The position numbers and the translations under genes are program-made. Shown here piece after piece: positions 28,833 to 39,905 of a stretch of 64,000 bases of DNA (positions within the stretch are counted from its first letter, which is position 1; every line of letters begins with the position of its first letter). This DNA comes from Duganella sp. SG902. Lineage in GTDB: Bacteria > Pseudomonadota > Gammaproteobacteria > Burkholderiales > Burkholderiaceae_D. The stretch covers positions 124,001 to 188,000 of the forward strand of contig NZ_JABMJK010000004.1 of assembly GCF_013376005.1 (NCBI RefSeq). Reading direction: 5' to 3'. The notes under the pieces are model-generated. The model saw nothing but the letters and a program-made list of their open reading frames with translations, did not search any database and was not told the DNA's origin.

Positions 28833-30449
28833 TCAGACCACTTGCGGCGGTTGTTCGAAGGTGTGGTGCGGCGCTGGACTGGGAACGGTCCATTCCAGAC
28901 CATTCGCTCCTTCCCATGGTTTGGCCGCCGCCGGCTTGCCGCCACGGATGGTAGGCAGGACCACCCCAAACACGAAGTATACCTGCGTCAGCCCAAACAA
29001 GAAGGCGCCCACCGAGGCCACCTGGTTGAAGTCGGTGAACTGCACCGAATAGTCCGCGTACCGGCGCGGCATACCTGCCAGGCCGAGGAAGTGCATCGGG
29101 AAGAAGGCCACGTTGAACCAGATCAGCGTGTTCCAGAAGTGGAAGGCCGCGCGGCGCTCGCTGTACATATGGCCGGTCCATTTCGGCACCCAGTAATAGA
29201 AACCGGCGAACAGCGCGAACAGCGAGCCCGCCACCAGCACGTAGTGGAAGTGCGCCACCACGTAATAGGTGTCGTGCACCTGGATGTCGATCGGCGTCAC
29301 CGCCAGTATCAGGCCGGTGAAGCCACCCAGCGTGAACACCCAGATGAAGCCAATCGCGAACAGCATCGGCGCCTCGAACGTCAGCGCGCCGCGCCACATG
29401 GTCGCCACCCAGTTGAACACCTTGACCCCGGTGGGCACCGCCACCAGCATGGTCGCGTACATGAAGAACAGTTGCCCCGTCACCGGCATGCCGGTGGCGA
29501 ACATATGGTGGGCCCAGACGATGAAGGAGATGATGGCGATCGATGCCGCCGCGTACACCATCGAGGCGTAGCCGAACAGCCGCTTGCGCGAGAACGCCGG
29601 CACGATTTCGGAGATGATGCCGAACGCCGGCAGGATCATGATGTACACCTCCGGGTGGCCGAAGAACCAGAACACATGCTGGTACATCACCGGATCGCCG
29701 GCGCCGGCGGCGTTGAAGAAGGTGGTGCCGAAGTGGCGGTCGGTCAGCATCATGGTGACGGCGGCGGCCAGCACCGGCATCACGGCGATCAGCAGATAGG
29801 CGGTGATCAGCCAGGTCCAGCAGAACATCGGCATCTTCATCAGCGTCATGCCGCTGGCGCGCAGGTTGAGGATGGTGGTGATGATGTTGATCGCGCCCAT
29901 GATGGAGGAGATGCCCATCAGGTGGATGGCGAAGATGGCCAGGTCCATGCCCACGCCCATCTGGGTGGACAGCGGCGGGTACATGGTCCAGCCGGCCGCC
30001 GTGGCGCCGCCGGCGCTGAAGAAGGAGGCGATCAGCATCAGCGCGGCCGGCGGCAGCAGCCAGAACGAGAAATTGTTCATGCGCGCGAACGCCATGTCGG
30101 ACGCGCCCACCTGCAGCGGAATCATCCAGTTTGCAAAGCCGACGAAGGCCGGCATGATGGCGCCGAAAATCATGATCAGGCCGTGCATGCTGACGAACTG
30201 GTTGAATACCTCGGGCTGGAAGAACTGCAGGCCGGGATGGAACAGCTCCAGCCGGATCAGCATGGCCAACGCGCCGCCGCTCATCAGCATGATCAGCGAG
30301 AACCACAGGTAGAGTGTGCCGATGTCCTTGTGATTGGTGGCGTACAGCCAGCGCCGCCAGCCGTGCGGCGTGTGATGTTCTTGCGCGTGCGCGAAGCCCG
30401 CTTGCGCCTCCCTGGCGGTCGGACGTAGCGCCTCGTTCGTGGTTTCCAT
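28833..30449 (-). CDS. ctaD: Cytochrome c oxidase subunit I (orphan copy)
   Basis: A 538-residue heme-copper oxidase catalytic subunit with about twelve membrane helices. Seen: N-H-K-D-I-G-T-L-Y near the N-terminus, low-spin heme ligand in M-H-G-L-I-M-I-F, the CuB/Tyr crosslink segment W-F-F-G-H-P-E-V-Y-I, V-W-A-H-H-M-F, the K-channel Lys region, H-D-T-Y-Y-V-V-A-H-F-H-Y with the heme a3 and a ligands, and F-P-M-H-F-L-G. These are A1-type features. ATG at 30449 has GGGGAGAGG upstream. No subunit II, III or assembly gene is nearby, so partners must be encoded elsewhere. Confidence 0.95.
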   Translation of the reverse strand: METTNEALRPTAREAQAGFAHAQEHHTPHGWRRWLYATNHKDIGTLYLWFSLIMLMSGGALAMLIRLELFHPGLQFFQPEVFNQFVSMHGLIMIFGAIMPAFVGFANWMIPLQVGASDMAFARMNNFSFWLLPPAALMLIASFFSAGGATAAGWTMYPPLSTQMGVGMDLAIFAIHLMGISSIMGAINIITTILNLRASGMTLMKMPMFCWTWLITAYLLIAVMPVLAAAVTMMLTDRHFGTTFFNAAGAGDPVMYQHVFWFFGHPEVYIMILPAFGIISEIVPAFSRKRLFGYASMVYAAASIAIISFIVWAHHMFATGMPVTGQLFFMYATMLVAVPTGVKVFNWVATMWRGALTFEAPMLFAIGFIWVFTLGGFTGLILAVTPIDIQVHDTYYVVAHFHYVLVAGSLFALFAGFYYWVPKWTGHMYSERRAAFHFWNTLIWFNVAFFPMHFLGLAGMPRRYADYSVQFTDFNQVASVGAFLFGLTQVYFVFGVVLPTIRGGKPAAAKPWEGANGLEWTVPSPAPHHTFEQPPQVV

Positions 30450-30564
30450 GTTAGCCTCTCCCCAAGTCAGCACCCAGCATAAGGCGTGCTGCGGAGCGCA
30501 CGCAGCGCTCAACACGCCGCGCGCTTGTAGGAACGCGCGCCGCGAAAACTTAAGGAGAAACGTC

Positions 30565-30741
30565 ATGGCAGATCAGAAAACGCCGCAGCGGTCGGAAGGC
30601 CTGCTGCCTGCAGAAGATGAGGTAGCGGAAGAGGTTAACCTGGATCAGCAATCCGACCAGGCCCGCCGCGTCGGCCACGCACCGACGGCGCCGGCCGGCA
30701 AGCCGGACGACGGCGCGGAGAAGGAACGCAAGCCTCAGTAG
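30565..30741 (+). CDS. Small hydrophilic acidic protein, function unknown
   Basis: A 58-residue open frame with a strong TAAGGAGAAACGTC ribosome-binding context before the ATG. The product is highly charged and lacks Cys, aromatic or membrane segments (M-A-D-Q-K-T-P-Q-R-S-E-G ... K-E-R-K-P-Q), so it is likely disordered. It diverges from the oxidase gene across 115 bases and its stop overlaps the convergent methyltransferase gene by 7 bases. I do not recognise a family. Confidence 0.55.
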   Translation: MADQKTPQRSEGLLPAEDEVAEEVNLDQQSDQARRVGHAPTAPAGKPDDGAEKERKPQ

Positions 30742-31505
30742 CTCTCGGCAGGCTTGGCGATAAACAGGGTGGAGTCGATGCTGAAGGAGCCGTCGTCCCG
30801 CACTGAAAAATAGCCGCGCGTTTCCTCGGGCGCGCCGCGCAGCAGGCTGCGGATGGCGGTCACGCGTTCGGCCGGTGTGCGCATGCGCGCGGTCCAGTCG
30901 TTGAATTTCATTTCCAGTTTCCAGTCGTCGACGCGCTCGGCCGGGAAGCCAGCTTCGTTCAACATGCGCAGCCATTCCGAAGGGCGATAGTCGCGCACGT
31001 GCGAGCCGTCGCGCAGCAGTTCCACCGCCTGCAAGGTGGTGTCGTGCAGCGGCGACTCCGGCGCCGTGATGTCGATGATGACCAGCACGCCTTTCGGTTT
31101 CAGCACGCGCCGCACTTCACGCAACGCGGCCGGCACATCGAGCCAGTGGTGGGCCGAGAAACGCGTCACCACCATGCAGAAGGACGCGTCGATGAACGGC
31201 AGGCTGGCGACGTTGCCTTGTTGGGTGCTGATGTTGTCCAGCCCGCGCTCGCGCGCCGCGCCCGCCACCACCGCCAGCATTTCTGGCGCCAAGTCAAACG
31301 CCGTCACCGATTCCGCTACCGGCGCCACCGCGAAGCTAGCGTGGCCGGCGCCGCAGCCGAGGTCCAGCACCACCGGCCGCCTGGGCAAGTCGGCCGCGAT
31401 CTCGCGCAGCTTGACCAGGTCGGCCCCTTGCGCGTGGACGGCGCTGGTGAGATAGGCGCTGGCGGTATTGCCGAACTGCTGGGCGACGACGGCTGGCTGT
31501 TGCAT
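30735..31505 (-). CDS. Class I SAM-dependent methyltransferase (UbiE-like)
   Basis: A 256-residue Rossmann methyltransferase of the Methyltransf_11 type. SAM-binding motif I V-L-D-L-G-C-G-A-G-H (about residues 46-55), acidic strand-2 end in F-D-L-A-P-E-M, Q-Q-G-N-V-A-S-L-P-F, and V-L-K-P-K-G-V-L-V-I. The substrate is unknown. The ATG has GGAG seven bases upstream. It diverges from an HTH regulator gene, and the shared intergenic region carries a good promoter and repeated boxes, so regulation by that protein is likely. Confidence 0.88.
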   Translation of the reverse strand: MQQPAVVAQQFGNTASAYLTSAVHAQGADLVKLREIAADLPRRPVVLDLGCGAGHASFAVAPVAESVTAFDLAPEMLAVVAGAARERGLDNISTQQGNVASLPFIDASFCMVVTRFSAHHWLDVPAALREVRRVLKPKGVLVIIDITAPESPLHDTTLQAVELLRDGSHVRDYRPSEWLRMLNEAGFPAERVDDWKLEMKFNDWTARMRTPAERVTAIRSLLRGAPEETRGYFSVRDDGSFSIDSTLFIAKPAESY

Positions 31506-31538
31506 GATGATTTCTCCAAAAAATGGGTAAGTCAGGGC

Positions 31539-31567
31539 AGAATAGAAGGACTTTTATCCTGTAACAA
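31539..31567 (-). promoter_or_regulatory. Promoter of the methyltransferase gene
   Basis: Read on the minus strand: TTGTTA (31567-31562), a 17-base spacer, TATTCT (31544-31539). Transcription would start near 31532, giving a leader of about 27 nt with the GGAG site. Confidence 0.55.
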
Positions 31568-31585
31568 GACAAGGACTTATTCTGG
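31546..31585. promoter_or_regulatory. Direct-repeat operator between methyltransferase and HTH regulator
   Basis: AAGGACTTTTATCCTG begins at 31546 and AAGGACTTATTCTGG at 31571, two similar blocks 25 bases apart. The first lies inside the spacer of the methyltransferase promoter and the second abuts the ATG of the HTH regulator. This is a good position for joint repression of both divergent genes. Confidence 0.5.
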
Positions 31586-31586
31586 T

Positions 31587-32360
31587 ATGAGTACTACTAC
31601 CCTGGGCGAATTCATCCGCACCCACCGTGAGCGCACCGCGCCGGACAGCGTCGGCCTGCCCGGTGGTGGACGCCGCCGCACGCCCGGCCTGCGCCGTGAG
31701 GAGCTGGCGCAGCTGTGCGATGTCAGCCCGACCTGGCTGACGTGGCTGGAACAGGGCAGGGGAGTGTCCGCCTCCGGCAAGCTGCTGGCGCGCATGGCGG
31801 ACGTGCTGCACCTCACCGCCGCCGAACGCAGTTACATGTTCAGCCTGGCGGAACGCCTCGATCCGCAACACGGCGGGGACGAGGGCGAGGCCGGCGAGCC
31901 GCTGGAGGCCATCGTCGCCGCCATCGACGCCCCGGCTTACATGCTGGACCGTCAATGGGACGCGGTGGCCTGGAACGAACATGCGCTGGCCCTGTTCGGT
32001 GGCTGGCTGGACGTGGAAGCGGCCGCGCCGGCCAGGCCCAACCTGTTGCGCTTCATGTTCCGCAGCCCCGCCGCGCGCGGCCTGATCGTCGATTGGGAAA
32101 ACCGCGCGCACCGCCTCGTGGCCGAGTTCCGCGCCGACATCGGCAGGCACGCCGGCGACCCGGCGCTGGCCGCGCTGATCGCCGAACTGTCGCGGGACAG
32201 CGCCGAGTTCAAGGCCTTGTGGCATTCGCAGGACGTGGTCAGCCGCGAAGGCGGCCAGCGCCGCTTCCACCATCCGCGCGCGGGCGAGCTGAGCTTCAAT
32301 CAGGTCACCCTGCGCCTGGCCCAGCGCCAGGACCTCAAGCTGGTGATGCTGCTGCCGTGA
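31587..32360 (+). CDS. MmyB-like helix-turn-helix transcriptional regulator
   Basis: A 257-residue regulator with an N-terminal Xre-type HTH (L-G-E-F-I-R-T-H-R..., R-R-T-P-G-L-R-R-E-E-L-A-Q-L, T-W-L-T-W-L-E-Q-G-R, about residues 6-60) and a C-terminal MmyB-like ligand-binding domain (Y-M-L-D-R-Q-W-D-A-V-A-W-N, F-R-x-D-I-G-R-H, F-H-H-P-x-A-G-E-L). The family commonly controls an adjacent divergent gene, here the methyltransferase. ATG at 31587 is chosen as the start of the HTH. A one-base stop/start overlap with the next frame is possible. Confidence 0.9.
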   Translation: MSTTTLGEFIRTHRERTAPDSVGLPGGGRRRTPGLRREELAQLCDVSPTWLTWLEQGRGVSASGKLLARMADVLHLTAAERSYMFSLAERLDPQHGGDEGEAGEPLEAIVAAIDAPAYMLDRQWDAVAWNEHALALFGGWLDVEAAAPARPNLLRFMFRSPAARGLIVDWENRAHRLVAEFRADIGRHAGDPALAALIAELSRDSAEFKALWHSQDVVSREGGQRRFHHPRAGELSFNQVTLRLAQRQDLKLVMLLP

Positions 32361-32380
32361 TGGATTTGGGGGAATCATCA

Positions 32381-32959
32381 ATGGAGGACTGGTCCAGGAG
32401 CTGGGAGGCGATTGCCGAGGACTTCGTTGCGGCGCGCTCCGACATCGGGAGCGGCGTGGTCAGGCAATGGACCAAGCATCTGCGGCGAGGCGGCGAGGTG
32501 CTTGATATCGGTTGCGGGGCGGGCGTACCGGTTTCTCAGATATTGGTCGAGGCGGGCTTCGCGGTTTTCGGCATTGATGCATCGCCAACACTTTTATCGC
32601 TGTTCAGCCGCCGCTTTCGCGAGGCGCCCGCGCGTTGCGAGACGGTACAGAGCAGCAATTTTTTTGGCCAAAAGTTTGACGGCGCGGTGGCGGTGGGACT
32701 GCTGTTTTTACTGCCGGAGGGAGACCAACGTAAGTTGATCGAGAAGGTCGGACACGCGCTTCGTCCGGGAGGCCGCTTCCTGTTTAGCGCGCCTCGTGCC
32801 CGATGTGTGTGGACCGACCTTCAAACCGGTCAGCCGTCAATATCACTGGGCGAGGTGGAGTATCAATCGCAATTGGCGTGCGCGGGAATGCATCTTGAGG
32901 ATATCCACGTCGATGAAGGGGACAACCATTATTTTGACGCGATACGGCGGGTCACGTAA
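32381..32959 (+). CDS. Class I SAM-dependent methyltransferase, second copy
   Basis: A 192-residue Rossmann methyltransferase with V-L-D-I-G-C-G-A-G-V-P near residues 42-52, G-I-D-A-S-P-T at strand 2, G-L-L-F-L-L-P and L-R-P-G-G-R-F-L-F. GGGGGA lies upstream of ATG 32381. An alternative ATG at 32360, overlapping the regulator stop (TGATG), would add seven residues. It is cotranscribed with the HTH regulator. Its codons include less favoured ones (TTT, TTA, GTA), slightly unlike the neighbours, compatible with acquisition. Substrate unknown. Confidence 0.83.
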   Translation: MEDWSRSWEAIAEDFVAARSDIGSGVVRQWTKHLRRGGEVLDIGCGAGVPVSQILVEAGFAVFGIDASPTLLSLFSRRFREAPARCETVQSSNFFGQKFDGAVAVGLLFLLPEGDQRKLIEKVGHALRPGGRFLFSAPRARCVWTDLQTGQPSISLGEVEYQSQLACAGMHLEDIHVDEGDNHYFDAIRRVT

Positions 32960-33000
32960 CTCAGGATTCATTCATGCTACGCCGCTTTTGTTGGACACGA

Positions 33001-33027
33001 TTTGATCTCCGCCGGCCGGGCTATAAT
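33001..33027 (+). promoter_or_regulatory. Candidate promoter of the EamA transporter gene
   Basis: TTTGAT (33001-33006) and a perfect TATAAT (33022-33027) are 15 bases apart; GATTTG (32999) gives 17. It lies about 75 bases before the AAGGAG of the transporter gene. Confidence 0.45.
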
Positions 33028-33141
33028 GTCGGGGACCGCGCCAGCCGCGCCGTCCTGGCTCCGACGTCGCCATGATGACGTTCTCCGCTCAAGGAGCTTC
33101 CCCTGTCCAGCCGTAAAGAAAACCTGCACGCGATTTACGCG

Positions 33142-33984
33142 ATGCTGATCGCCGTCGCCATGTTCTCCCTCATGGACACCAGCATGAAGCTGCTGTCCGA
33201 ACACTATCCCGCCCGCCAGGTCACGGCGCTGCGCGCGCTCAGCTCGCTGCCGCTGCTGTGCGCCTACATGCTGTATCGCGGCGCGTTCAAGGGCATCACG
33301 CGGGTGCGCTGGCCCATGCACTTGCTGCGCAGCGCGCTGGGCATCGGCATGCTGACCATGTTCGCGTTCGGCCTCAGCATGCTGTCGCTGGCCGAGGCGT
33401 ATTCGATCTTCTTCATCGCGCCGGCGCTGATTACCGCGCTGTCGGTGGTGGTGCTGAAGGAAAAGGTCGGCGTGGGGCAGTGGGTGGCGATCGTGGTTGG
33501 CCTGATCGGCGTGCTGGTGGTGCTGCGGCCGGAAGGGACGGGCTTCCTGTCGATCGGCGGCCTGGCCATCCTGGGGGCGGCGGCCTGCTATGCCATCGCC
33601 GCCGTCGTCAGCCGCGTGCTGGCGCGCAGCGATTCCAACGAGTCCATGATGTTCTGGTATCTGATCCTGATGGCGCTGGGCGGCCTGGCGATGTCGGTGC
33701 AGCACTGGGTGCCGCTGCGCGCGCAGGACGGCTGGGTGCTGCTGGCGCTGGCGCTGTCCGGCTTCTTCGGCCAGCTGGCCATCACGCGCGCGTTCAGCAC
33801 CGGCAAGGCCTCGGTCGTGGCGCCGTTCGAGTATTCGGCGCTGGCCTGGGGCGTGGCGATCGACTGGGTGTTGTGGCAGACCCTGCCGGACGGTTACACC
33901 CTGCTGGGCGCCGGCATCATCATCGCCAGCGGCATCTATCTGGTGCGGCGCGAAACGGTGCATGCCGAAGCCGAGCACCCTTGA
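33142..33984 (+). CDS. EamA-family (DMT superfamily) transporter
   Basis: A protein of about 280 residues with two five-helix EamA repeats: [13 protein letters not shown] to roughly residue 135, then [12 protein letters not shown]. Members export amino acids, nucleosides or drugs; the substrate is unknown. The first ATG in frame is 33142, but it has no ribosome-binding site and falls inside the first membrane helix. AAGGAG at 33091-33096 sits six bases before an in-frame CTG at 33103, which would add 13 residues ([13 protein letters not shown]), a sensible cytoplasmic start. lpxC follows after 23 bases. Confidence 0.87.
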   Translation: MLIAVAMFSLMDTSMKLLSEHYPARQVTALRALSSLPLLCAYMLYRGAFKGITRVRWPMHLLRSALGIGMLTMFAFGLSMLSLAEAYSIFFIAPALITALSVVVLKEKVGVGQWVAIVVGLIGVLVVLRPEGTGFLSIGGLAILGAAACYAIAAVVSRVLARSDSNESMMFWYLILMALGGLAMSVQHWVPLRAQDGWVLLALALSGFFGQLAITRAFSTGKASVVAPFEYSALAWGVAIDWVLWQTLPDGYTLLGAGIIIASGIYLVRRETVHAEAEHP

Positions 33985-34007
33985 GCGCAGTTCGCTATAA
34001 TCATCGG

Positions 34008-34943
34008 ATGTTAAAACAACGCACTATCAAAGAACTGGTCCGCACCACCGGTGTCGGCCTGCACTCCGGCACCAAGGTCGAGCTGACCTTGCGCCCGGCC
34101 GCGCCGGACACCGGCATCGTGTTCCGCCGCGTCGACCTCGATCCCATGGTGGAGTTTCCCTCCAGCGCCATGGCCGTGGGCGACACCCGCATGGCCTCGG
34201 TGCTGGTCAAGGATGGCGCGCGCGTGTCGACCGTCGAACACCTGATGTCGGCCTGCGCCGGCCTCGGCATTGACAATCTGTACATTGAGGTCAGCGCCGA
34301 GGAAATCCCCATCATGGATGGCTCGGCCTCGTCCTTCGTGTTCTTGTTGCAACAGGCGGGCGTGCTGGAGCAGCCGGCCGCCAAGAAGTTCATCCGCGTG
34401 CTGAAGCCGGTCGAGATCCGCGAGGGTACCGGCGACAAGGAAAAATGGGCGCGCCTGCTGCCGCATGACGGCTTCAAGCTCGACTTCTTCATCGAATTCA
34501 ACCATCCGGCGGTGGACGGCACGCAGCAGCGCGCCCACGTCGATTTCGGCGACGTCTCCTACGTGCACGACGTGGCGCGCGCGCGCACCTTCGGCTTCAT
34601 GCAGGACGTGGAAATGTTGCGCGGCATCGGCCTGGCGCGCGGCGGCTCGCTGGAAAACGCCATCGTGATGGACGAGTACCGCATCCTCAATTCGGACGGC
34701 CTGCGCTACGAGGACGAGTTCGTGCGCCACAAGATCCTCGACGCCATCGGCGACCTCTACCTGGTCGGCCACCCGCTGCTGGCCAGCTACGAGGCGCACA
34801 AGTCCGGCCACGCGCTGAACAACCAGCTGCTGCTGGAACTGCTCAAGCACCCGGACGCCTACGAAATCGTCACCTTCGACAGCAACGACGCGGCGCCGCA
34901 ATCGTATGTGCGCCAGATGGCGCGTGAGTGGGCGCTAACTTAA
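34008..34943 (+). CDS. lpxC: UDP-3-O-acyl-N-acetylglucosamine deacetylase
   Basis: A 311-residue zinc amidase performing the committed step of lipid A synthesis. Seen: T-T-G-V-G-L-H-S-G near residues 13-21, the zinc His in [31 protein letters not shown], and H-K-I-L-D-A-I-G-D with two metal/catalytic residues, plus a C-terminal H-x-x-N-N-x-L-L. Full length. TATAAT occurs at 33996-34001, only six bases before the ATG, and there is no clear Shine-Dalgarno. Expression may be by read-through or as a leaderless transcript. Confidence 0.97.
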   Translation: MLKQRTIKELVRTTGVGLHSGTKVELTLRPAAPDTGIVFRRVDLDPMVEFPSSAMAVGDTRMASVLVKDGARVSTVEHLMSACAGLGIDNLYIEVSAEEIPIMDGSASSFVFLLQQAGVLEQPAAKKFIRVLKPVEIREGTGDKEKWARLLPHDGFKLDFFIEFNHPAVDGTQQRAHVDFGDVSYVHDVARARTFGFMQDVEMLRGIGLARGGSLENAIVMDEYRILNSDGLRYEDEFVRHKILDAIGDLYLVGHPLLASYEAHKSGHALNNQLLLELLKHPDAYEIVTFDSNDAAPQSYVRQMAREWALT

Positions 34944-34944
34944 C

Positions 34945-35442
34945 TTAGCCGCCCCCGGCGCGGCGGCGGGCCACCATGGCCTTGACCGCGTCGATCAGCG
35001 CGCTGTTCTGCTTGCTCGCCTCGAGCGAGGCGCCGAGCTGGTCGAAGGCCTCGACGGCCGCCGGCGGCAGCTCCAGCGCGCGCATCTTCTCCTTGATCTG
35101 GGCCGGCTTGGTCATCTGCACCTTGAGCTTCACGCCCTGCACCTGCCAGCCGCGCTGCGCCAGTGTTTCTTGTAATTTAGGCAATTGTTGCTTGAGCTTG
35201 GCCGCCAGCGCGGTGGTCGGCAGCGACAGCACCAGCTGGCCATCCTCGAAGGCCAGGATCTCGCAGTGCTTGAACATGGCCGGCAGGCACTGGGCGCAGT
35301 CCTTCTGCAGGCGCGCCATGCGCTCGACCGCCGGCAGCAGCGAGGCCATGCGGTCGTGGCGGCGCAGGAAGTCGGTCGCCTCCACCGCCGTGCGGCGCGT
35401 GAGCGAGAGATTGGATGAATTGAATCGCATGCGGCGAAACAT
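34945..35442 (-). CDS. dciA: DciA/DUF721-like protein
   Basis: A protein of about 165 residues, basic at the N-terminus, with the DUF721 core (L-P-A-M-F-K-H-C-E-I-L-A-F-E-D-G-Q-L-V-L, S-L-P-T-T-A-L-A-A-K-L-K-Q-Q-L-P-K-L). DciA helps load the replicative helicase in bacteria lacking DnaC. Position between lpxC and secA is the usual one in Burkholderiales. It is antiparallel to both neighbours and its stop lies one base from the lpxC stop. The start is uncertain: ATG 35442, ATG 35430 or GTG 35469, none with a strong ribosome-binding site. Confidence 0.68.
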   Translation of the reverse strand: MFRRMRFNSSNLSLTRRTAVEATDFLRRHDRMASLLPAVERMARLQKDCAQCLPAMFKHCEILAFEDGQLVLSLPTTALAAKLKQQLPKLQETLAQRGWQVQGVKLKVQMTKPAQIKEKMRALELPPAAVEAFDQLGASLEASKQNSALIDAVKAMVARRRAGGG

Positions 35443-35554
35443 ATCACAGCGCCCCAAAATCGTCACCACCGGTTAAAATCGATTGATTTTGTGACATTGT
35501 GTCCGGTTGGGCTATTGTTATATCGGCCAATAACCCAATGTAGCTCCGGACGCG

Positions 35555-35563
35555 TGATAAAAT
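35555..35563 (+). promoter_or_regulatory. Extended -10 element before secA
   Basis: TGATAAAAT contains TAAAAT (35558-35563) with an upstream TG, an extended -10. It would give a secA leader of about 40 nt. No clear -35 was found. Confidence 0.4.
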
Positions 35564-35608
35564 CACCGTCTTTTGTCGTAGTCGAACCCTTTAACGGCCA
35601 TATTAAGC

Positions 35609-38392
<2,784 letters not shown>

Positions 38393-38398
38393 CACAAG

Positions 38399-38425
38399 AC
38401 GGAGCCTCGGGCTCCGTTTTTTTTT
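38399..38425 (+). terminator. Rho-independent terminator of secA
   Basis: Stem ACGGAGCC (38399-38406) / GGCTCCGT (38410-38417) with a 3-nt TCG loop and nine T. It begins seven bases after the secA stop and also marks the 3' end of the convergent transporter gene. Confidence 0.92.
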
Positions 38426-38431
38426 CGCGGC

Positions 38432-39274
38432 TCAGCCGCGTCGGGCGCTGCCCATCGAGGCCGCGATGATCAGCGCGATCGCCAGCCACTGCGGCGCGCT
38501 CAGATGTTCGTCCAGCAGCATCAGAGCGAGCAGGGCGGCCACGACGGGTTCCAGGCTGATCATGATGCCGAACGATTGCGGCGACAAACGTTTGAGCGCC
38601 ACCATCTCCAGCGAGATGGGAATGGCGCTGGACAGCAGCGCCACGCCGATGCCGGTCACCAGCACGTATGGCGACAGCAACGCGCTCCCCGCCTGCGCCA
38701 CGCCGACCGGCACCACCAGCATGGCCGCCACCATCAGGCCCAGCGGCACCGACAGCGCGCTTGGCAAATGGCTGGTGCGCTTGCCGAAGACGATATAGGT
38801 TCCCCAGCAAACGGCGGCGACCACCGCATACATCAGGCCTATCGGATCGAGCGCTCCCGCGCCCGGTACCAGCGGCAGCATCAAACCGAGGCCGGACGCG
38901 GCCAGCGCCACCCACAGGAAGTCGATCGCGCGGCGCGACGATAGCAGCGCCACGGTCAGCGGCCCGGCAAACTCAATCGCCACCGCGATCCCGAACGGTA
39001 TCGTGCGCAAGGCCAGATAGAAGCACAGGTTCATCGCGCCGAGCGCCAGTCCGTACAAGGCCACCGTGCCCGCGTCGGCGCGCGTCAGGCGGTGGCGCCA
39101 AGGCCGGCACAGCAGCAGTAGCAAGGCGGAAAATCCAACCCGCACCGCCGTCGTTCCTTCCGCACCCACCAGCGGGAAAAGGGTGTGCTTGGCCCACGAC
39201 GTGCCGATGCCCAGACAGGTGACAGCGCCCAAAATGGCGAGGAAGGGAATAAAAGCGCCGCGTGTGGTGGTCAT
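38432..39274 (-). CDS. EamA-family exporter, RhtA-like
   Basis: A 280-residue DMT-superfamily membrane protein with ten predicted helices in two EamA repeats (F-L-A-I-L-G-A-V-T-C-L-G-I-G-T-S-W-A-K at the N-terminus; G-L-M-Y-A-V-V-A-A-V-C-W-G-T-Y-I-V-F-G-K at the second repeat). The F-G-I-A-V-A-I-E-F-A-G-P-L and S-L-E-P-V-V-A-A-L segments match threonine/homoserine exporter RhtA-type proteins. It diverges from an Lrp/AsnC regulator gene, a frequent pairing in which the amino-acid-sensing regulator controls the exporter. Confidence 0.88.
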   Translation of the reverse strand: MTTTRGAFIPFLAILGAVTCLGIGTSWAKHTLFPLVGAEGTTAVRVGFSALLLLLCRPWRHRLTRADAGTVALYGLALGAMNLCFYLALRTIPFGIAVAIEFAGPLTVALLSSRRAIDFLWVALAASGLGLMLPLVPGAGALDPIGLMYAVVAAVCWGTYIVFGKRTSHLPSALSVPLGLMVAAMLVVPVGVAQAGSALLSPYVLVTGIGVALLSSAIPISLEMVALKRLSPQSFGIMISLEPVVAALLALMLLDEHLSAPQWLAIALIIAASMGSARRG

Positions 39275-39372
39275 GATGAAATGCTGGTTGAATTCAAGGT
39301 GGTGAGAGTTTATTGTGTGGATGCGGTTATTTGGACTCGATTTTTGCCACGCTCACGCAACTTTCACTCACT

Positions 39373-39840
39373 ATGAATCTCGATCACTTTGACTTGGCGA
39401 TCCTCGACATGCTCCAGCGCGACAACACCACGTCGCAGCGCGAGATCGCGCGGCGCGTGCATTTGTCGGCGCCGGCGGTGCAGCGGCGCATCCAGCGCTT
39501 GCGGGAGTCCGGCGTGATACGAGGCGAGATGGCCGTGCTGGACGCCAGCATGCTGGGGCGGCCCTTGACCCTGACCGTGGAAGTGCATTTGCACGAGGAT
39601 CATCCGGACCGCAGCATCGGCCTGCGCGAACGCATCAAGGCCGAGCCGGCGGTGCAGCAGTGCTACATGATCACCGGCGAAGCGGACTTCCTGTTGATCG
39701 TCACCGCCGCCACCATGGCGGATTTCGAGGCGCTGACGGCGCGCCTGTTTGGCGACGATCCGAACGTGCGCCGCTACCGCACGTCGGTAGCGCTAAGCTG
39801 TGTGAAAGTGGGCCTGCATGTGCCGCTTGGCCTGTCCTAA
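39373..39840 (+). CDS. Lrp/AsnC-family transcriptional regulator
   Basis: A 155-residue feast/famine regulator: N-terminal HTH (D-L-A-I-L-D-M-L-Q-R-D-N-T-T-S-Q-R-E-I-A, L-S-A-P-A-V-Q-R-R-I-Q-R-L) and a C-terminal RAM ligand/oligomerisation domain (V-Q-Q-C-Y-M-I-T-G-E-A-D-F-L-L-I-V). ATG 39373 is preferred to an upstream in-frame start because it matches the family N-terminus. The 98-base divergent gap to the RhtA-like exporter suggests it controls that gene in response to an amino acid. Confidence 0.92.
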   Translation: MNLDHFDLAILDMLQRDNTTSQREIARRVHLSAPAVQRRIQRLRESGVIRGEMAVLDASMLGRPLTLTVEVHLHEDHPDRSIGLRERIKAEPAVQQCYMITGEADFLLIVTAATMADFEALTARLFGDDPNVRRYRTSVALSCVKVGLHVPLGLS

Positions 39841-39905
39841 CCGATATCAAATTCGATATCGATTCAGCTGAAAAAGTTATTGGTTTTCATGTAAGTCCGA
39901 GAGTA

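Noticed and set aside
28249..30306. 685-codon second-frame reading on the minus strand over ctaD
   Set aside because: Shadow frame of the oxidase gene, rich in R, G, H and P; ctaD motifs are in the other frame.
39841..39870. CGATATC repeated around 39841-39862 as an operator
   Set aside because: Two short palindromic GATATC occurrences close together are weak evidence; the LacI-type palindrome downstream is far better supported.
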